38,248 nucleotides of DNA from Nocardia alba NBRC 108234 (GCF_001612665.1 NZ_BDAX01000032.1:1-38248), one strand, 5' to 3'; counted from the first letter of the stretch, positions 22,617 to 30,069 are shown. Notes: generated by a model not told the origin, from the letters alone. Numbers and translations are program-made.

Positions 22617-23569
22617 CCAACACCAAAACCCCCACACGAATCGTGTACTTCGGCGTCGGCGGTTCGACCGGGAAAACCTCGCAGGCCGTCAACCAGGCGT
22701 GCGAGTGGGCACGCCGCGGGTTGCGCGTTCGCTACTGGGACGGCGACAACCAGGGCGACGGCTCGACCTACTTCCACTACATGGAGCCCCCGACCCCGAT
22801 CGGCGAAGTCCTCGCGGGTGTCGAGACGATCGAGGACCCCAACTCCCGGACCGGTCGCCGCGTCGCCACCATGCGCGAAATCGAGCTGCCGGTGTTCCGA
22901 CCCACTGCTGAGGCAGCCGAGGAACTCGGCGGCCTAGCACCCGAAGAACCGGGACAGGAAGATTGGCTCCGCCGCCTCACGATCGTCCCGTCCGGCATCG
23001 GGATCTCCGGCACGACGCTCAACGACGCCATGACCGCCATGACGCGCGATGACCTCGGTCCTGAGAAGGTGCTAGCCACGATCGAATCCATCGACGAGGG
23101 CCGCGACGAGGCGGACCTGCCCGACATCGAAATCTTCGACCTGCCAGGAATGGTCGGCAGTCTGCACTACCTGGCACTGAAATGGGCCGCCAGAGGCGGC
23201 ACCAGGGGCGGGCGATCCGGTGTCGTACTTGTCGTCACGCCCGACGACAAGGCCATGGGGAAACACTTCTGGGATGCACTCGCCAAGATCGACTCGGTCA
23301 GTAAGCATTACCCGATCGCGCCGGTAGCGATCATGCCTACCCGCGTGACGACCAACCGTGGCCGCTTCTACGTGGAGATGTACGAGACATTCAAAGGCAA
23401 CCCCAAGCTTGAGAATTTAGTCGCTCCTCCCGTCCGCGAAACTGTGCACGTCCCTGAGTCTTTCGGTGCGCGCCAACCGCTCTTGCTCTGGGTCCCTGAC
23501 GAGCGGGTCACTGAAGACCAAACAGCCGTCGCCGACTGGCTCAAGGAACACGGGGTGATTGCCGCTTGA
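22613..23569 (+). CDS. parA: ParA-family partition ATPase (318 aa)
   Basis: The ATG overlaps the parB stop (ATGA). The N-terminus RIVYFGVGGSTGKTSQAV contains a Walker A motif, but the ParA signature lysine of KGGxGKT is replaced (GGSTGKT). VRYWDGDNQGDGST fits the region after it, and IEIFDLPGMVGSLHYLAL is the Walker B region. VVLVVTPDDKAMG and YPIAPVAIMPTRVT resemble later ParA/MinD elements. The product should hydrolyse ATP and move or position the ParB-DNA complex. The gene order parB-parA is reversed from the usual. Its closeness to the palindromes supports partitioning. Confidence 0.8.
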   Translation: MTNTKTPTRIVYFGVGGSTGKTSQAVNQACEWARRGLRVRYWDGDNQGDGSTYFHYMEPPTPIGEVLAGVETIEDPNSRTGRRVATMREIELPVFRPTAEAAEELGGLAPEEPGQEDWLRRLTIVPSGIGISGTTLNDAMTAMTRDDLGPEKVLATIESIDEGRDEADLPDIEIFDLPGMVGSLHYLALKWAARGGTRGGRSGVVLVVTPDDKAMGKHFWDALAKIDSVSKHYPIAPVAIMPTRVTTNRGRFYVEMYETFKGNPKLENLVAPPVRETVHVPESFGARQPLLLWVPDERVTEDQTAVADWLKEHGVIAA

Positions 23570-24081
23570 GAGACCCGCGGCAGACGACAGGGGAGTCGAC
23601 GTCCGACGCGCTTGTCCAAAGTCCTATCGCCACGCCGATCTACCACGACGCAGTGGGCACGATCACCGGGATGCAGGACGACGTCGACCCCACCTACAGC
23701 ATGCGGCGGTTCCTAGAGGACACCATCAGCTCCTACTGCTTCGTTCTCGAAAAGCGGTACAACGAGGGGAAGGTCTGGCCCGCCGCGGCGAAGATCTCCC
23801 GCGGCGGAGTCAACCCCAAGGGGCGGGTCGCAGGAGACACCACTCCCCTGCAGTCGTGGGTGTCCCCAGCAGCCAGATCCAGGCTGTACGGCACGGTCAA
23901 CGGGATGAAAACCTCGGTGCCGTCCTACACCCTGCGCGACTTCCTTGAGGCCGCCGTCAACCGACACATTTCTCACCTGAGACTCCAGTACGCCGATGGC
24001 TGCCTCTGGCCTCCCCGGCCACATCTTCGCCGTGGTCGGCGAGGTGCCGCCGAAATTCCAATGGAATATCCGAACGACTAG
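23566..24081 (+). CDS. Small third partition-operon protein with duplicated motif (171 aa)
   Basis: TTG 23566 overlaps the parA stop (TTGA). Two copies of one motif occur at ~41-85 and ~120-160: PTYSMRRFLEDTISSYCFVL-EKRYNEGKVWP and PSYTLRDFLEAAVNRHISHL-RLQYADGCLWP, each followed by a basic RG tail. The pattern (F..A......LE..YN.G..WP..., basic) matches the C-terminal region of small RHH-like ParB/centromere-binding proteins of actinobacterial plasmids, as I recall that family. It is thus a possible second DNA-binding component. The end of the gene overlaps palindrome 4. Confidence 0.65.
   Translation: MRDPRQTTGESTSDALVQSPIATPIYHDAVGTITGMQDDVDPTYSMRRFLEDTISSYCFVLEKRYNEGKVWPAAAKISRGGVNPKGRVAGDTTPLQSWVSPAARSRLYGTVNGMKTSVPSYTLRDFLEAAVNRHISHLRLQYADGCLWPPRPHLRRGRRGAAEIPMEYPND
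24055..24067. repeat. Partition-site palindrome 4 (end of third partition gene)
   Basis: ATTCCAATGGAAT is an exact 13-bp core; the flanks pair with one mismatch (A54/A68) and then match again for 2 bp. It lies at the 3' end of the gene at 23566-24081, where it encodes IPMEY. Confidence 0.6.
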
Positions 24082-24133
24082 CCTCGCCCAGCCGCGAGGT
24101 CTCCGTATCCCGCTCCAATGCGGAAGGCTCCCA

Positions 24134-25183
24134 ATGACACCCGCACCAACCACCTCCGACCAGCTCGACTCGACTGCCACCGCAGAAGCAATCCGCGCCG
24201 CACGCAAATTCTGGTGGTGGGTACTGGGCGCCAGCGCGGCGATCAGCGTGCTCGGCAATGCTCTCCACGCCTGGACACGGGTCGAACACATCTCTGACGC
24301 GACGCTGCCGATGCTTCATCCTGGAGTTGCGGCGCTTCTCGCCGCCGTCGTTCCGATCGCAGTCCTTGTCCACACACATGGCCTTGCCCTCATCGTCCAG
24401 GTGCCACTCAAACACGGCAAGCTGGCTAAGGCGGTTGTGTTCCTTGTAATTCTGATCCTCGCGGTCGGCGGCTTCTACCTGAGTTGGGATGCCCTCCGCG
24501 AGCTCGCGATGCAAGCCGGCTTCGCTCATGACGAGGCCCAACTCTTCCCCCTACTGCTGGACGGTTCAATCGCTGGCGCCACCGCCGTACTACTGGCCTT
24601 GCCGCCGACACCGGCTGTGCTCGAAGAGCACGTAGTGCTCGACGTGGCGGTCGAGACGGACAGCAACGCGAACCACGAACCCAATCCTGTCTCATCGGCT
24701 GGTGCCGTTACCTTCGTCCAGGACGAGGCCGCCAAAGCTCCGCCTCAGCAGCAACTTGACGTCGCTGCCGTCACCGGAGGGGTGACAGCGGAATACCGCA
24801 CCGAACCGATCGCGACAGCAGACACCTACCGCGACGACTTCAATGAGGAAGGCAAGCAGCGTAACCTCAACGCCGCGCTCAACGTGGCAGGCACGCTCGC
24901 TCCATGCGACAGCACCAGGTCTCCAGTCGGGCGAGACGCCGGAGAATCGCCGAAACCAGAGACTGAAGCGAGCGCCGCAGCGAAGTGGAACGCCGTCGCA
25001 AGTCGACTGTGCGCAGGTCCGGTCAGCCATGACCCGAAAGAGGTTGCCCAGATCCTCCACCTCGCGTTCGATCAGCAGCAAGGCTCCGGTGATATCGCTG
25101 TCCGAACCGGTTGGAAGGAGAAGTCCGTCCGCCGACTGATCGACGATGCCAAGCCACACCGGATGGTGGCGCTGGCCAGCTGA
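24134..25183 (+). CDS. DUF2637 multi-pass membrane protein with C-terminal helix-turn-helix (349 aa)
   Basis: ATG 24134 has GGAAGG upstream. Four hydrophobic segments are seen: FWWWVLGASAAISVLGNALH, LLAAVVPIAVLVHTHGLALI, AVVFLVILILAVGGFYLSWD and LLDGSIAGATAVLLALPP, in DUF2637 order with the typical Gly-Asn-His and Pro residues. A long polar middle (Gln/Ala/Thr-rich) leads to a C-terminal ~60 residues with a possible helix-turn-helix (DPKEVAQILHLAFDQQ, GDIAVRTGWKEKSVRRLIDD). DUF2637 proteins accompany actinobacterial plasmid transfer and partition genes; the exact role is unknown. Confidence 0.75.
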   Translation: MTPAPTTSDQLDSTATAEAIRAARKFWWWVLGASAAISVLGNALHAWTRVEHISDATLPMLHPGVAALLAAVVPIAVLVHTHGLALIVQVPLKHGKLAKAVVFLVILILAVGGFYLSWDALRELAMQAGFAHDEAQLFPLLLDGSIAGATAVLLALPPTPAVLEEHVVLDVAVETDSNANHEPNPVSSAGAVTFVQDEAAKAPPQQQLDVAAVTGGVTAEYRTEPIATADTYRDDFNEEGKQRNLNAALNVAGTLAPCDSTRSPVGRDAGESPKPETEASAAAKWNAVASRLCAGPVSHDPKEVAQILHLAFDQQQGSGDIAVRTGWKEKSVRRLIDDAKPHRMVALAS

Positions 25184-25195
25184 ACCGAGATTTAC

Positions 25196-25230
25196 TGAGG
25201 GCCGATATTCCAATGGAATATCGGCCCTCA
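25196..25230. repeat. Partition-site palindrome 5 (35 bp, perfect)
   Basis: Seventeen-base arms (TGAGGGCCGATATTCCA and complement) around a central A make a 35-bp perfect palindrome with the ATTCCAATGGAAT core. It lies 13 bp after the DUF2637 stop and could also act as a terminator in RNA. It is the longest of the five related sites. Confidence 0.75.
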
Positions 25231-25430
25231 ATGTTTAGCACTCCAGATCAATCGCTCGTTCCAGCAATTATGCCGACGAGCGCCCGAGGGCGTCGACGGT
25301 TCGCGAGGTCAGGGAATCTCTGCTCCGGCTCCGGGCCACGTACACCCCGGCCGCCGCATCACCGACGGATCATGCGGGCGCTAGTCGTCCGAATCGTCTG
25401 CCAGTAAACCGTTCTCGGCGAGGATCCACA

Positions 25431-26270
25431 TCAGCAGATCGCCCAGGCGGGTGAAGAGGTAGTCACGGGCGGAGTCAGGTATCGAGGTTTGCCCACCTCG
25501 AAGTGTCGGATCTGGAACTCGTTGCCGATTTCTCTGAGCGCGTTCATCTCCTCATTGACACGTTTGCGCAGCTCTGGCGGTTCGATCATCTCAATCGACG
25601 CGGCGGTACCACGTCGCTTATCGGTGGGATCGCGCAAGGTCTTTAGGCGTTCGTAGCCGTCCCAGAGCTTTTCCAACGCGACCTGGCGCTGCTCGGGATC
25701 CTTCGAGGCGTATAACTCGCGAGCAGAGCGGATCAGATTGTCCAGATCCTCGTCACCGGTGGCCGGGCGAAGATCGTGGACGAGGCGACGAACCGGCGCC
25801 GACCCAATTCGGACGATGCGCCCGTCGGTGTCCATTTCGTAGTTCGCGCGGCCCCGGGCCAGTATGAGGTTGACCCGTTCGCGGAACTCGGAGAGCGCAG
25901 ACTTGCGATCGAAGCGCAGTTCCCAATGTTTGTGATAGCTGTGGTCTTTGACGCGCGTCGGTTTGGAGATGTGCTGGTAGGCGTACTCGAGCAGATCGAA
26001 CGTCTCGATATCGCTCATGTGGTCGCCGTGCAGCGGCAATCGGATACCGGGAATGAGCGCGCGGATATCGGCAAGCAGGTTCCCAACCGTCGTGCCGCAG
26101 ACGTTGTTGCCGTCCGGGCACTCTTCGGGGAAGCGCTCGGCGAACCAATGCAGATTGATCCATCCGACGATCGCTCCGACCAGCCCGTTGCGGGTGTTCT
26201 CGGGCAGCTCCTCCCGATCGCGCGGCTCCGGGCCCTGCACACGATCGCTGTAGAAATCCAGATCAGCCAC
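25431..26270 (-). CDS. AbiJ/HEPN-like protein with probable C-terminal frameshift
   Basis: The product is 279 aa as read from 26270. Segments LPENTRNGLVGAIVGWINLH, WFAERFPEECPDGNNVC, IETFDLLEYAYQHISKPTRV, HWELRFDRKSALSEFRERVN, LEKLWDGYERLKTLRDPTDK and EIGNEFQIRH resemble a family of actinobacterial abortive-infection-type proteins (AbiJ N-terminal domain plus HEPN-like C-terminus, by memory). After RHFEVGK the frame ends in an unlikely tail (PRYLTPPVTTSSPAWAIC). One extra A at 25488-25490 would instead give SIPDSARDYLFTRLGDLLMW to a stop at 25381, the expected family end. It is either a truncated gene or a sequencing slip. It could be a phage-defence gene (inference). Confidence 0.6.
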   Translation of the reverse strand: MADLDFYSDRVQGPEPRDREELPENTRNGLVGAIVGWINLHWFAERFPEECPDGNNVCGTTVGNLLADIRALIPGIRLPLHGDHMSDIETFDLLEYAYQHISKPTRVKDHSYHKHWELRFDRKSALSEFRERVNLILARGRANYEMDTDGRIVRIGSAPVRRLVHDLRPATGDEDLDNLIRSARELYASKDPEQRQVALEKLWDGYERLKTLRDPTDKRRGTAASIEMIEPPELRKRVNEEMNALREIGNEFQIRHFEVGKPRYLTPPVTTSSPAWAIC

Positions 26271-26478
26271 GCCTCAGATCATGTCACCTCCGATCTGCCG
26301 CCGCCCCTCGTTTTCACTCCGGTGAACCCGAACACGACGGTCATCACCGGAACAGGACTTCGACACCGATAACTCGGGGCGGCGGGGGAGCAGCCGAGGC
26401 CGACCGCGCGCGAGATTCGCAGGAACACGGTCCCAATTCGCAGTAGGCTCTTGGGAACTCGATCAGAGGGCCCGTCTT

Positions 26479-26781
26479 ATGCAAACGTTCCTGACTACCC
26501 TCAGCCCAGTCGCGGCCATCGACGGTGTCGTCATCGGCGGTCTAATCACCCTGCGAGTGCAAACGCGTCCTCATACCTTGTCTATCGCAGACAAGCGGCT
26601 GACCGAGCGTCGGGACGCATGCATAGAATTCCTTGCGGCTATCCGGACTTTCCGCCGATATGTCATGTACTCAGAACTTCAGTTCCAGGTTGTCGCACCG
26701 ACTCCCGACGCTCTTGGCAGTGTCGCCGCCGAAGGCCGCGCAGAGCATGATGCGCGGATAGACGGAGCACTCAGCCGGTGA
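26479..26781 (+). CDS. Small membrane-anchored protein, possible 5' half of a split gene (100 aa)
   Basis: ATG 26479 has AGAGGG 8 nt upstream. Near the N-terminus is a hydrophobic segment (SPVAAIDGVVIGGLITL), then a helical charged region (DKRLTERRDACIEFLAAIRT, FRRYVMYSELQFQVV). This is the layout of a common actinobacterial family of ~150-170 aa with one N-terminal membrane segment. The frame ends at a TGA that overlaps the GTG of the next short frame. Function unknown. Confidence 0.45.
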   Translation: MQTFLTTLSPVAAIDGVVIGGLITLRVQTRPHTLSIADKRLTERRDACIEFLAAIRTFRRYVMYSELQFQVVAPTPDALGSVAAEGRAEHDARIDGALSR

Positions 26782-26963
26782 TGGTGGTCGCAGGATCGAA
26801 CGTCGTCGTCGAAGCTGCGACCAAGCTCGCTGCGGACACCTTCGACTTCGTGAAACTTCGTGCCCAGCACAGTCGTGGGCTGATTCCGAACGCTGATGTA
26901 CAACGACTACGCCAAGCTGAACGAGATTTCGCCAGCCTGGTCATCGCCGAACTCAAGCTTTGA
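26778..26963 (+). CDS. Short frame, possible 3' half of the preceding gene (61 aa)
   Basis: GTG 26778 (or ATG 26781) begins MVVAGSNVVVEAATKLAADT, continuing FDFVKLRAQHSRGLIPNADV and QRLRQAERDFASLVIAEL. VVEAA...QA..DF..... resembles the second half of the same family as the preceding 100-aa frame. Either two coupled genes (GTGA overlap) or one gene split by a small frameshift near 26770. Confidence 0.4.
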   Translation: MMVVAGSNVVVEAATKLAADTFDFVKLRAQHSRGLIPNADVQRLRQAERDFASLVIAELKL

Positions 26964-27032
26964 CGATGCACGGTCTTCTCTTCATCGCCACTGAAAGCCC
27001 GGACGTACTATCTGAGCAGCTACGCCGATGCG

Positions 27033-27058
27033 CATTTGCGGGTGCAACCCCGCAAATG
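27033..27058. terminator. Hairpin between convergent genes
   Basis: CATTTGCGGG (27033-27042) pairs perfectly with CCCGCAAATG (27049-27058) across a 6-nt loop. It lies between the plus frame ending at 26963 and the minus gene ending at 27262. The rest of 26964-27261 shows no gene that I can support. Confidence 0.6.
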
Positions 27059-27261
27059 ACAAGCTCACGGAGCCAGCGAACAACTGCCGAGCGTACCCGT
27101 CATCCGATTCGCCAGCTCCCACACGTTGCCCTGTGCGACATCGACGATCGTGCCTGTCGCGACGGCGAGATGCCCTCGTCGCTCCAGGTCGACCTCGCAC
27201 CCGAGCCGCGGTCGAGGCTGTCCACTTGTTGGTGTCGACCTTGTGCGTGCCCGGCTTCGGG

Positions 27262-27564
27262 CTAACCCTGCGGGAACGGGCAAGAGGTCCAGTTGTTGGA
27301 GCCCCAGACGTTGGTTTTGTCCATCGCGTGGCCCCAGGGGAAATAGTTGTCCGTAGTGACGCGATACCACTGGACGTTGCCAGGATCTTGCACATGGTCA
27401 TGGGTGTAGTAGGTGTTGCCGACGTGAAAGTTGTCGTATCCACACGCGACATTCGCGGGCCAAGGCCATGCGGCCGCGGTACCCATGCCGAACACACCGA
27501 TGCCGAGACCGACCGAGGCGGAAACACAGAGCGCGCCAGCGCGACGAAGGATTCGCGTACGAAT
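27262..27564 (-). CDS. Small secreted protein (about 100 aa), unusual start
   Basis: A clear Sec signal peptide follows a basic n-region: RTRILRRAGALCVSASVG, LGIGVFGMGTAAAW, with cleavage likely after an AxA before WPWPANVACGYD. The mature part is ~70 aa, aromatic, and has two Cys (VACGYD, TSCPFPQG), which may form a disulfide. The best ribosome site (GGAAAGGGG) lies just before an ATT (27564), where relatives would have ATG. The next true start is ATG 27597, giving a longer N-terminus. Function unknown; it resembles small secreted Nocardia proteins. Confidence 0.6.
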   Translation of the reverse strand: MRTRILRRAGALCVSASVGLGIGVFGMGTAAAWPWPANVACGYDNFHVGNTYYTHDHVQDPGNVQWYRVTTDNYFPWGHAMDKTNVWGSNNWTSCPFPQG

Positions 27565-27779
27565 GGTGACCCCTTTCCAATTGTCGGCACGGTCCATCGG
27601 TCTCACTGACGTGGGGCGGCCTGCACCGCACTTCACCACGGCCGGAACAGCGGGCAAGGTCGCACCGACCTCCCGCTTCATACCGCGTGTAAAACCAAGC
27701 ATTTTTGAACCCAACTTCCAAAATCTGACGGCGCCTCTCGTGCCTAGATCTCAGGATATGGGCAGTTCAGAGCGATTTT

Positions 27780-27796
27780 CTGCGCATTTTGCGCAG
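27780..27796. repeat. Palindrome CTGCGCA-TTT-TGCGCAG
   Basis: Seven-base arms around TTT, with a third TGCGCA at 27811-27816. It lies between the end of the AraC gene (27843) and the start of the secreted-protein gene, so it may be an operator for the latter or a weak terminator for the former. Confidence 0.4.
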
Positions 27797-27842
27797 TCTT
27801 CTTCCCAGTTTGCGCATGAGGGTTATGAGTGAGGCCGCTGGG

Positions 27843-28799
27843 TCAGGGCGAGCGCTGTTGCCTTCGGCGTACCTCGGTGGGAGATCTGCCGAAGCGGCGG
27901 GCGAAGGAACGGTGGAAGGTGCTCAGGGCGTCGAACCCGGACGCATAGGCGATCTCGCTGATCGACGCGTTCTCCTGGGTATCGGTCAACCTTCGGTAGG
28001 CGCGCTCGGCCCGGGTGTCGGCGATGAGGCGAGCTGGTGCCGATGCGCCGATGCTGCGCAGCGAATATTCCAGTTTTCGCCGCGAACAGCCGAGGTGCAC
28101 GGCCACCGAGTCGGGAGTGAGTCGCGGATCGCTGCTGCGCTCGGCGATGTAGGAGCGGGCGGTATGAGCAAGGGCGGCGGACTGCGATTGTTCCGCTCTG
28201 CTCGATGTATGCAGTGCGAGATTCAGCAGTTCCATCGATCGGGCGCTGATCTCTGCGAATTCGTGGCCGGACAGGCTGCCCGAGTGATCGGATATCGTGC
28301 GCGACAGGGCGAGTACCGCCGCTGTGGAACCACGCTCCGCGCCGAGGAGCCGCGGGGTGTCATCCCGGAACGTATCGCGGGGTACATACTCCCCGGGAAC
28401 ACCCACCGCCCAGACACGTGTGCCGGCGGGAATCGACACAGACAGCGGACGTCCCATGTCCAGCAGACCGAGTCGACCGCAGGGAACCCCGATCTCGTTG
28501 TCGCGATGGCTGATCACGATGTCGGCGCCGTGCGAGATGATGAGAAGAGCGGTCCCGTATTCATCGCAGAGAGCCTGTCTGCGGGTTCTGATGTAGTCGA
28601 CCGCGTCGGCCGTCGCATCGACAAGCTGAAATCCGGCGCCGCGCTGCACGCGCATGGTTCCGGCGAACTGTTGTGGGCTTGCGAAGCCGAGTCGCATGTC
28701 GCCCTGGTTCATCCGGCTGTGGACACTCCAGTAATCGATCCGATCGGCCGCCGAGACAAGAGACGTGTCCACGTCCACTGTCGCGTACCCGGTGTCCAC
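27843..28799 (-). CDS. AraC-family transcriptional regulator (318 aa)
   Basis: GTG 28799 has GGAGGG 5 nt upstream. The N-terminal ~200 residues look like an AraC-binding-like domain (YWSVHSRMNQGDMRLGFASP, YGTALLIISHGADIVISHRD, LLDMGRPLSVSIPAGTRVWA). The C-terminal ~100 residues are the double helix-turn-helix: LTPDSVAVHLGCSRRKLEYS, RAERAYRRLTDTQENASISE, IAYASGFDALSTFHRSFARR and FGRSPTEVRRR, with the conserved IAxxxGF and FGxSPxxxR. The inducer and targets are unknown; the secreted-protein gene downstream is one candidate. Confidence 0.9.
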   Translation of the reverse strand: MDTGYATVDVDTSLVSAADRIDYWSVHSRMNQGDMRLGFASPQQFAGTMRVQRGAGFQLVDATADAVDYIRTRRQALCDEYGTALLIISHGADIVISHRDNEIGVPCGRLGLLDMGRPLSVSIPAGTRVWAVGVPGEYVPRDTFRDDTPRLLGAERGSTAAVLALSRTISDHSGSLSGHEFAEISARSMELLNLALHTSSRAEQSQSAALAHTARSYIAERSSDPRLTPDSVAVHLGCSRRKLEYSLRSIGASAPARLIADTRAERAYRRLTDTQENASISEIAYASGFDALSTFHRSFARRFGRSPTEVRRRQQRSP

Positions 28800-28951
28800 A
28801 CCAACCCTCCCGCAGGCAGTTCGGGCAAAAGTGCTGTCTCGCAGGCGAAGCCGGCCCCCGCAGACATCGTATCCTGGTCGATGCCGCCGAACGGCCTAAC
28901 GGCGACCTGGCAACGTACAGGAAGTTCCCTGCCGACGCGGTGTCCGCGCGC

Positions 28952-29237
28952 TTAGGAGATCCCGCCAGGGTCGGTACTGGGTACCGAGTCGACGCGGCGG
29001 CCGCGGCGAGGTTTCGATAAGCCGCGCGGCTTGGTGCCGCGGGTAGACGGGAGGGGCCGGTCGCGCAGGTAGGCATCACTCACCCGGCGCGCGTCCCGCC
29101 GTCGGCCTGGATCGGGGTGGAAGATCGCGACGTACGCTGCGGCCGTGTGGATCAGCCCGTCCTGCCGGATCCATATCAACAGCCCAGCGACGCTGCTGGC
29201 GGCCGCCCCGGCCAGGACGAGTTTCGGTCGTAGTCAC
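28952..29237 (-). pseudogene. Small one-TM protein, WLR...RRRDA family (copy 3), frameshifted
   Basis: GTG 29237 has an excellent ribosome site (GAGGAG, 6 nt away) and begins VTTTETRPG, but that frame is not family-like. Shifting one base after VTT gives KLVLAGAAASSVAGLLIWIR, QDGLIHTAAAYVAIFHPDPG and RRRDARRVSDA, the hydrophobic segment plus W(I/L)R and RRRDA of the other two copies. A frame restart at TTG 29179 would lack the first half of the membrane segment. Most likely a one-base frameshift or a sequence error. Function unknown. Confidence 0.5.
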
Positions 29238-29322
29238 GATCAGCTCCTCTGCACGTGATGAATGTGACCGAACCGTAGAGGTTTTGGGATGTTGGCTGTT
29301 TGGACATTTCGCGCCCCGCAGT

Positions 29323-29940
29323 TCAGCGAGAGGTGAGCGCCGGTGCGGCTGCGGGAACCAGCCTCCACGGCGGGCCCGGTGGCACGTCGATGATCGCCCC
29401 CGAACCGAGCTCGGGATGCCCGCGCCGATCCGGGGCGACCTCGAAGCCGAGACCGCCGACCAGGCGCACCACGCCGGTAGGCCAGAAGATGGTGTCGAGG
29501 GTGACGACGCCCTTGACGCAGCCCAGCAGCGGGAGCCCTTGCTCGACGACCGCCTGGGCGGTGGCGAAGCCCATGCGCCACTTGGCCGTGATGGCGTAGG
29601 TGCGCTCCCACGGGGCGAGGCCCGCGACGTTGTCGTGGTCGTAGCCGGCGTACCGCCGGAACAGGTCGTGCGGGGTGAGTAGTTCGTACGCCGGGGCCTC
29701 GGCGAGTTCGAGGATCGACACGCCCAGGTAGGGGAACGGCAGATGCGGGCGATACGGGAACGTCCGGGTGAACTTGGCGAGGTCGTCGAGAGCGAAGCGC
29801 AGATGCTTGCCGGTCCCACAGTTGGCCAGGATGTTCGCCCGGACGAGGGTCTGTAGGTCGGCGGGACGGAACCGGTAGCCGGTGCCGTCGTAGATCACTT
29901 CGACGGCCTCGCCGCTGGTCACGAGCCCGGGGATGGTCAC
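29323..29940 (-). CDS. Hypothetical protein (205 aa)
   Basis: GTG 29940 is preceded by GTGGGGGC. The protein is soluble (GEAVEVIYDGTGYRFRPADL, FALDDLAKFTRTFPYRPHLP, LFRRYAGYDHDNVAGLAPWE, RTYAITAKWRMGFATAQAVV, GVVTLDTIFWPTGVVRLVGG). The N-terminal DGTGYRF and strand pattern suggest an alpha/beta fold, but I recognise no family. It is transcribed away from the operon beginning at 30195. Confidence 0.65.
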   Translation of the reverse strand: MTIPGLVTSGEAVEVIYDGTGYRFRPADLQTLVRANILANCGTGKHLRFALDDLAKFTRTFPYRPHLPFPYLGVSILELAEAPAYELLTPHDLFRRYAGYDHDNVAGLAPWERTYAITAKWRMGFATAQAVVEQGLPLLGCVKGVVTLDTIFWPTGVVRLVGGLGFEVAPDRRGHPELGSGAIIDVPPGPPWRLVPAAAPALTSR

Positions 29941-30031
29941 GCCCCCACTCTAGCGAAACACACCACACAAAGAAAGATATAAAACACATATGAACCTTGG
30001 GAGGTGTCGCCCACTTTCCAACCCCGCGTCA

Positions 30032-30069
30032 GGTACGTGTCCGATAATGTCGATTATCGGACATGTACC
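30032..30069. repeat. 38-bp inverted repeat between divergent genes
   Basis: Arms of 17 bp (GGTACGTGTCCGATAAT and its near-complement) flank GTCG, with one mismatch. The inner TGTCCGATAAT-N4-ATTATCGGACA is perfect. It lies 92 bp upstream of the minus start 29940 and 126 bp upstream of the plus start 30195, and so is a likely operator for one or both. Confidence 0.55.

Noticed and set aside
27065..27370. 101-codon minus-strand frame
   Set aside because: It overlaps the end of the secreted-protein gene in another frame and lacks motifs.
28561..29079. 172-codon minus-strand frame
   Set aside because: It overlaps the start of the AraC gene and the small membrane protein in another frame, with Arg/Ala/Ser-rich noise.
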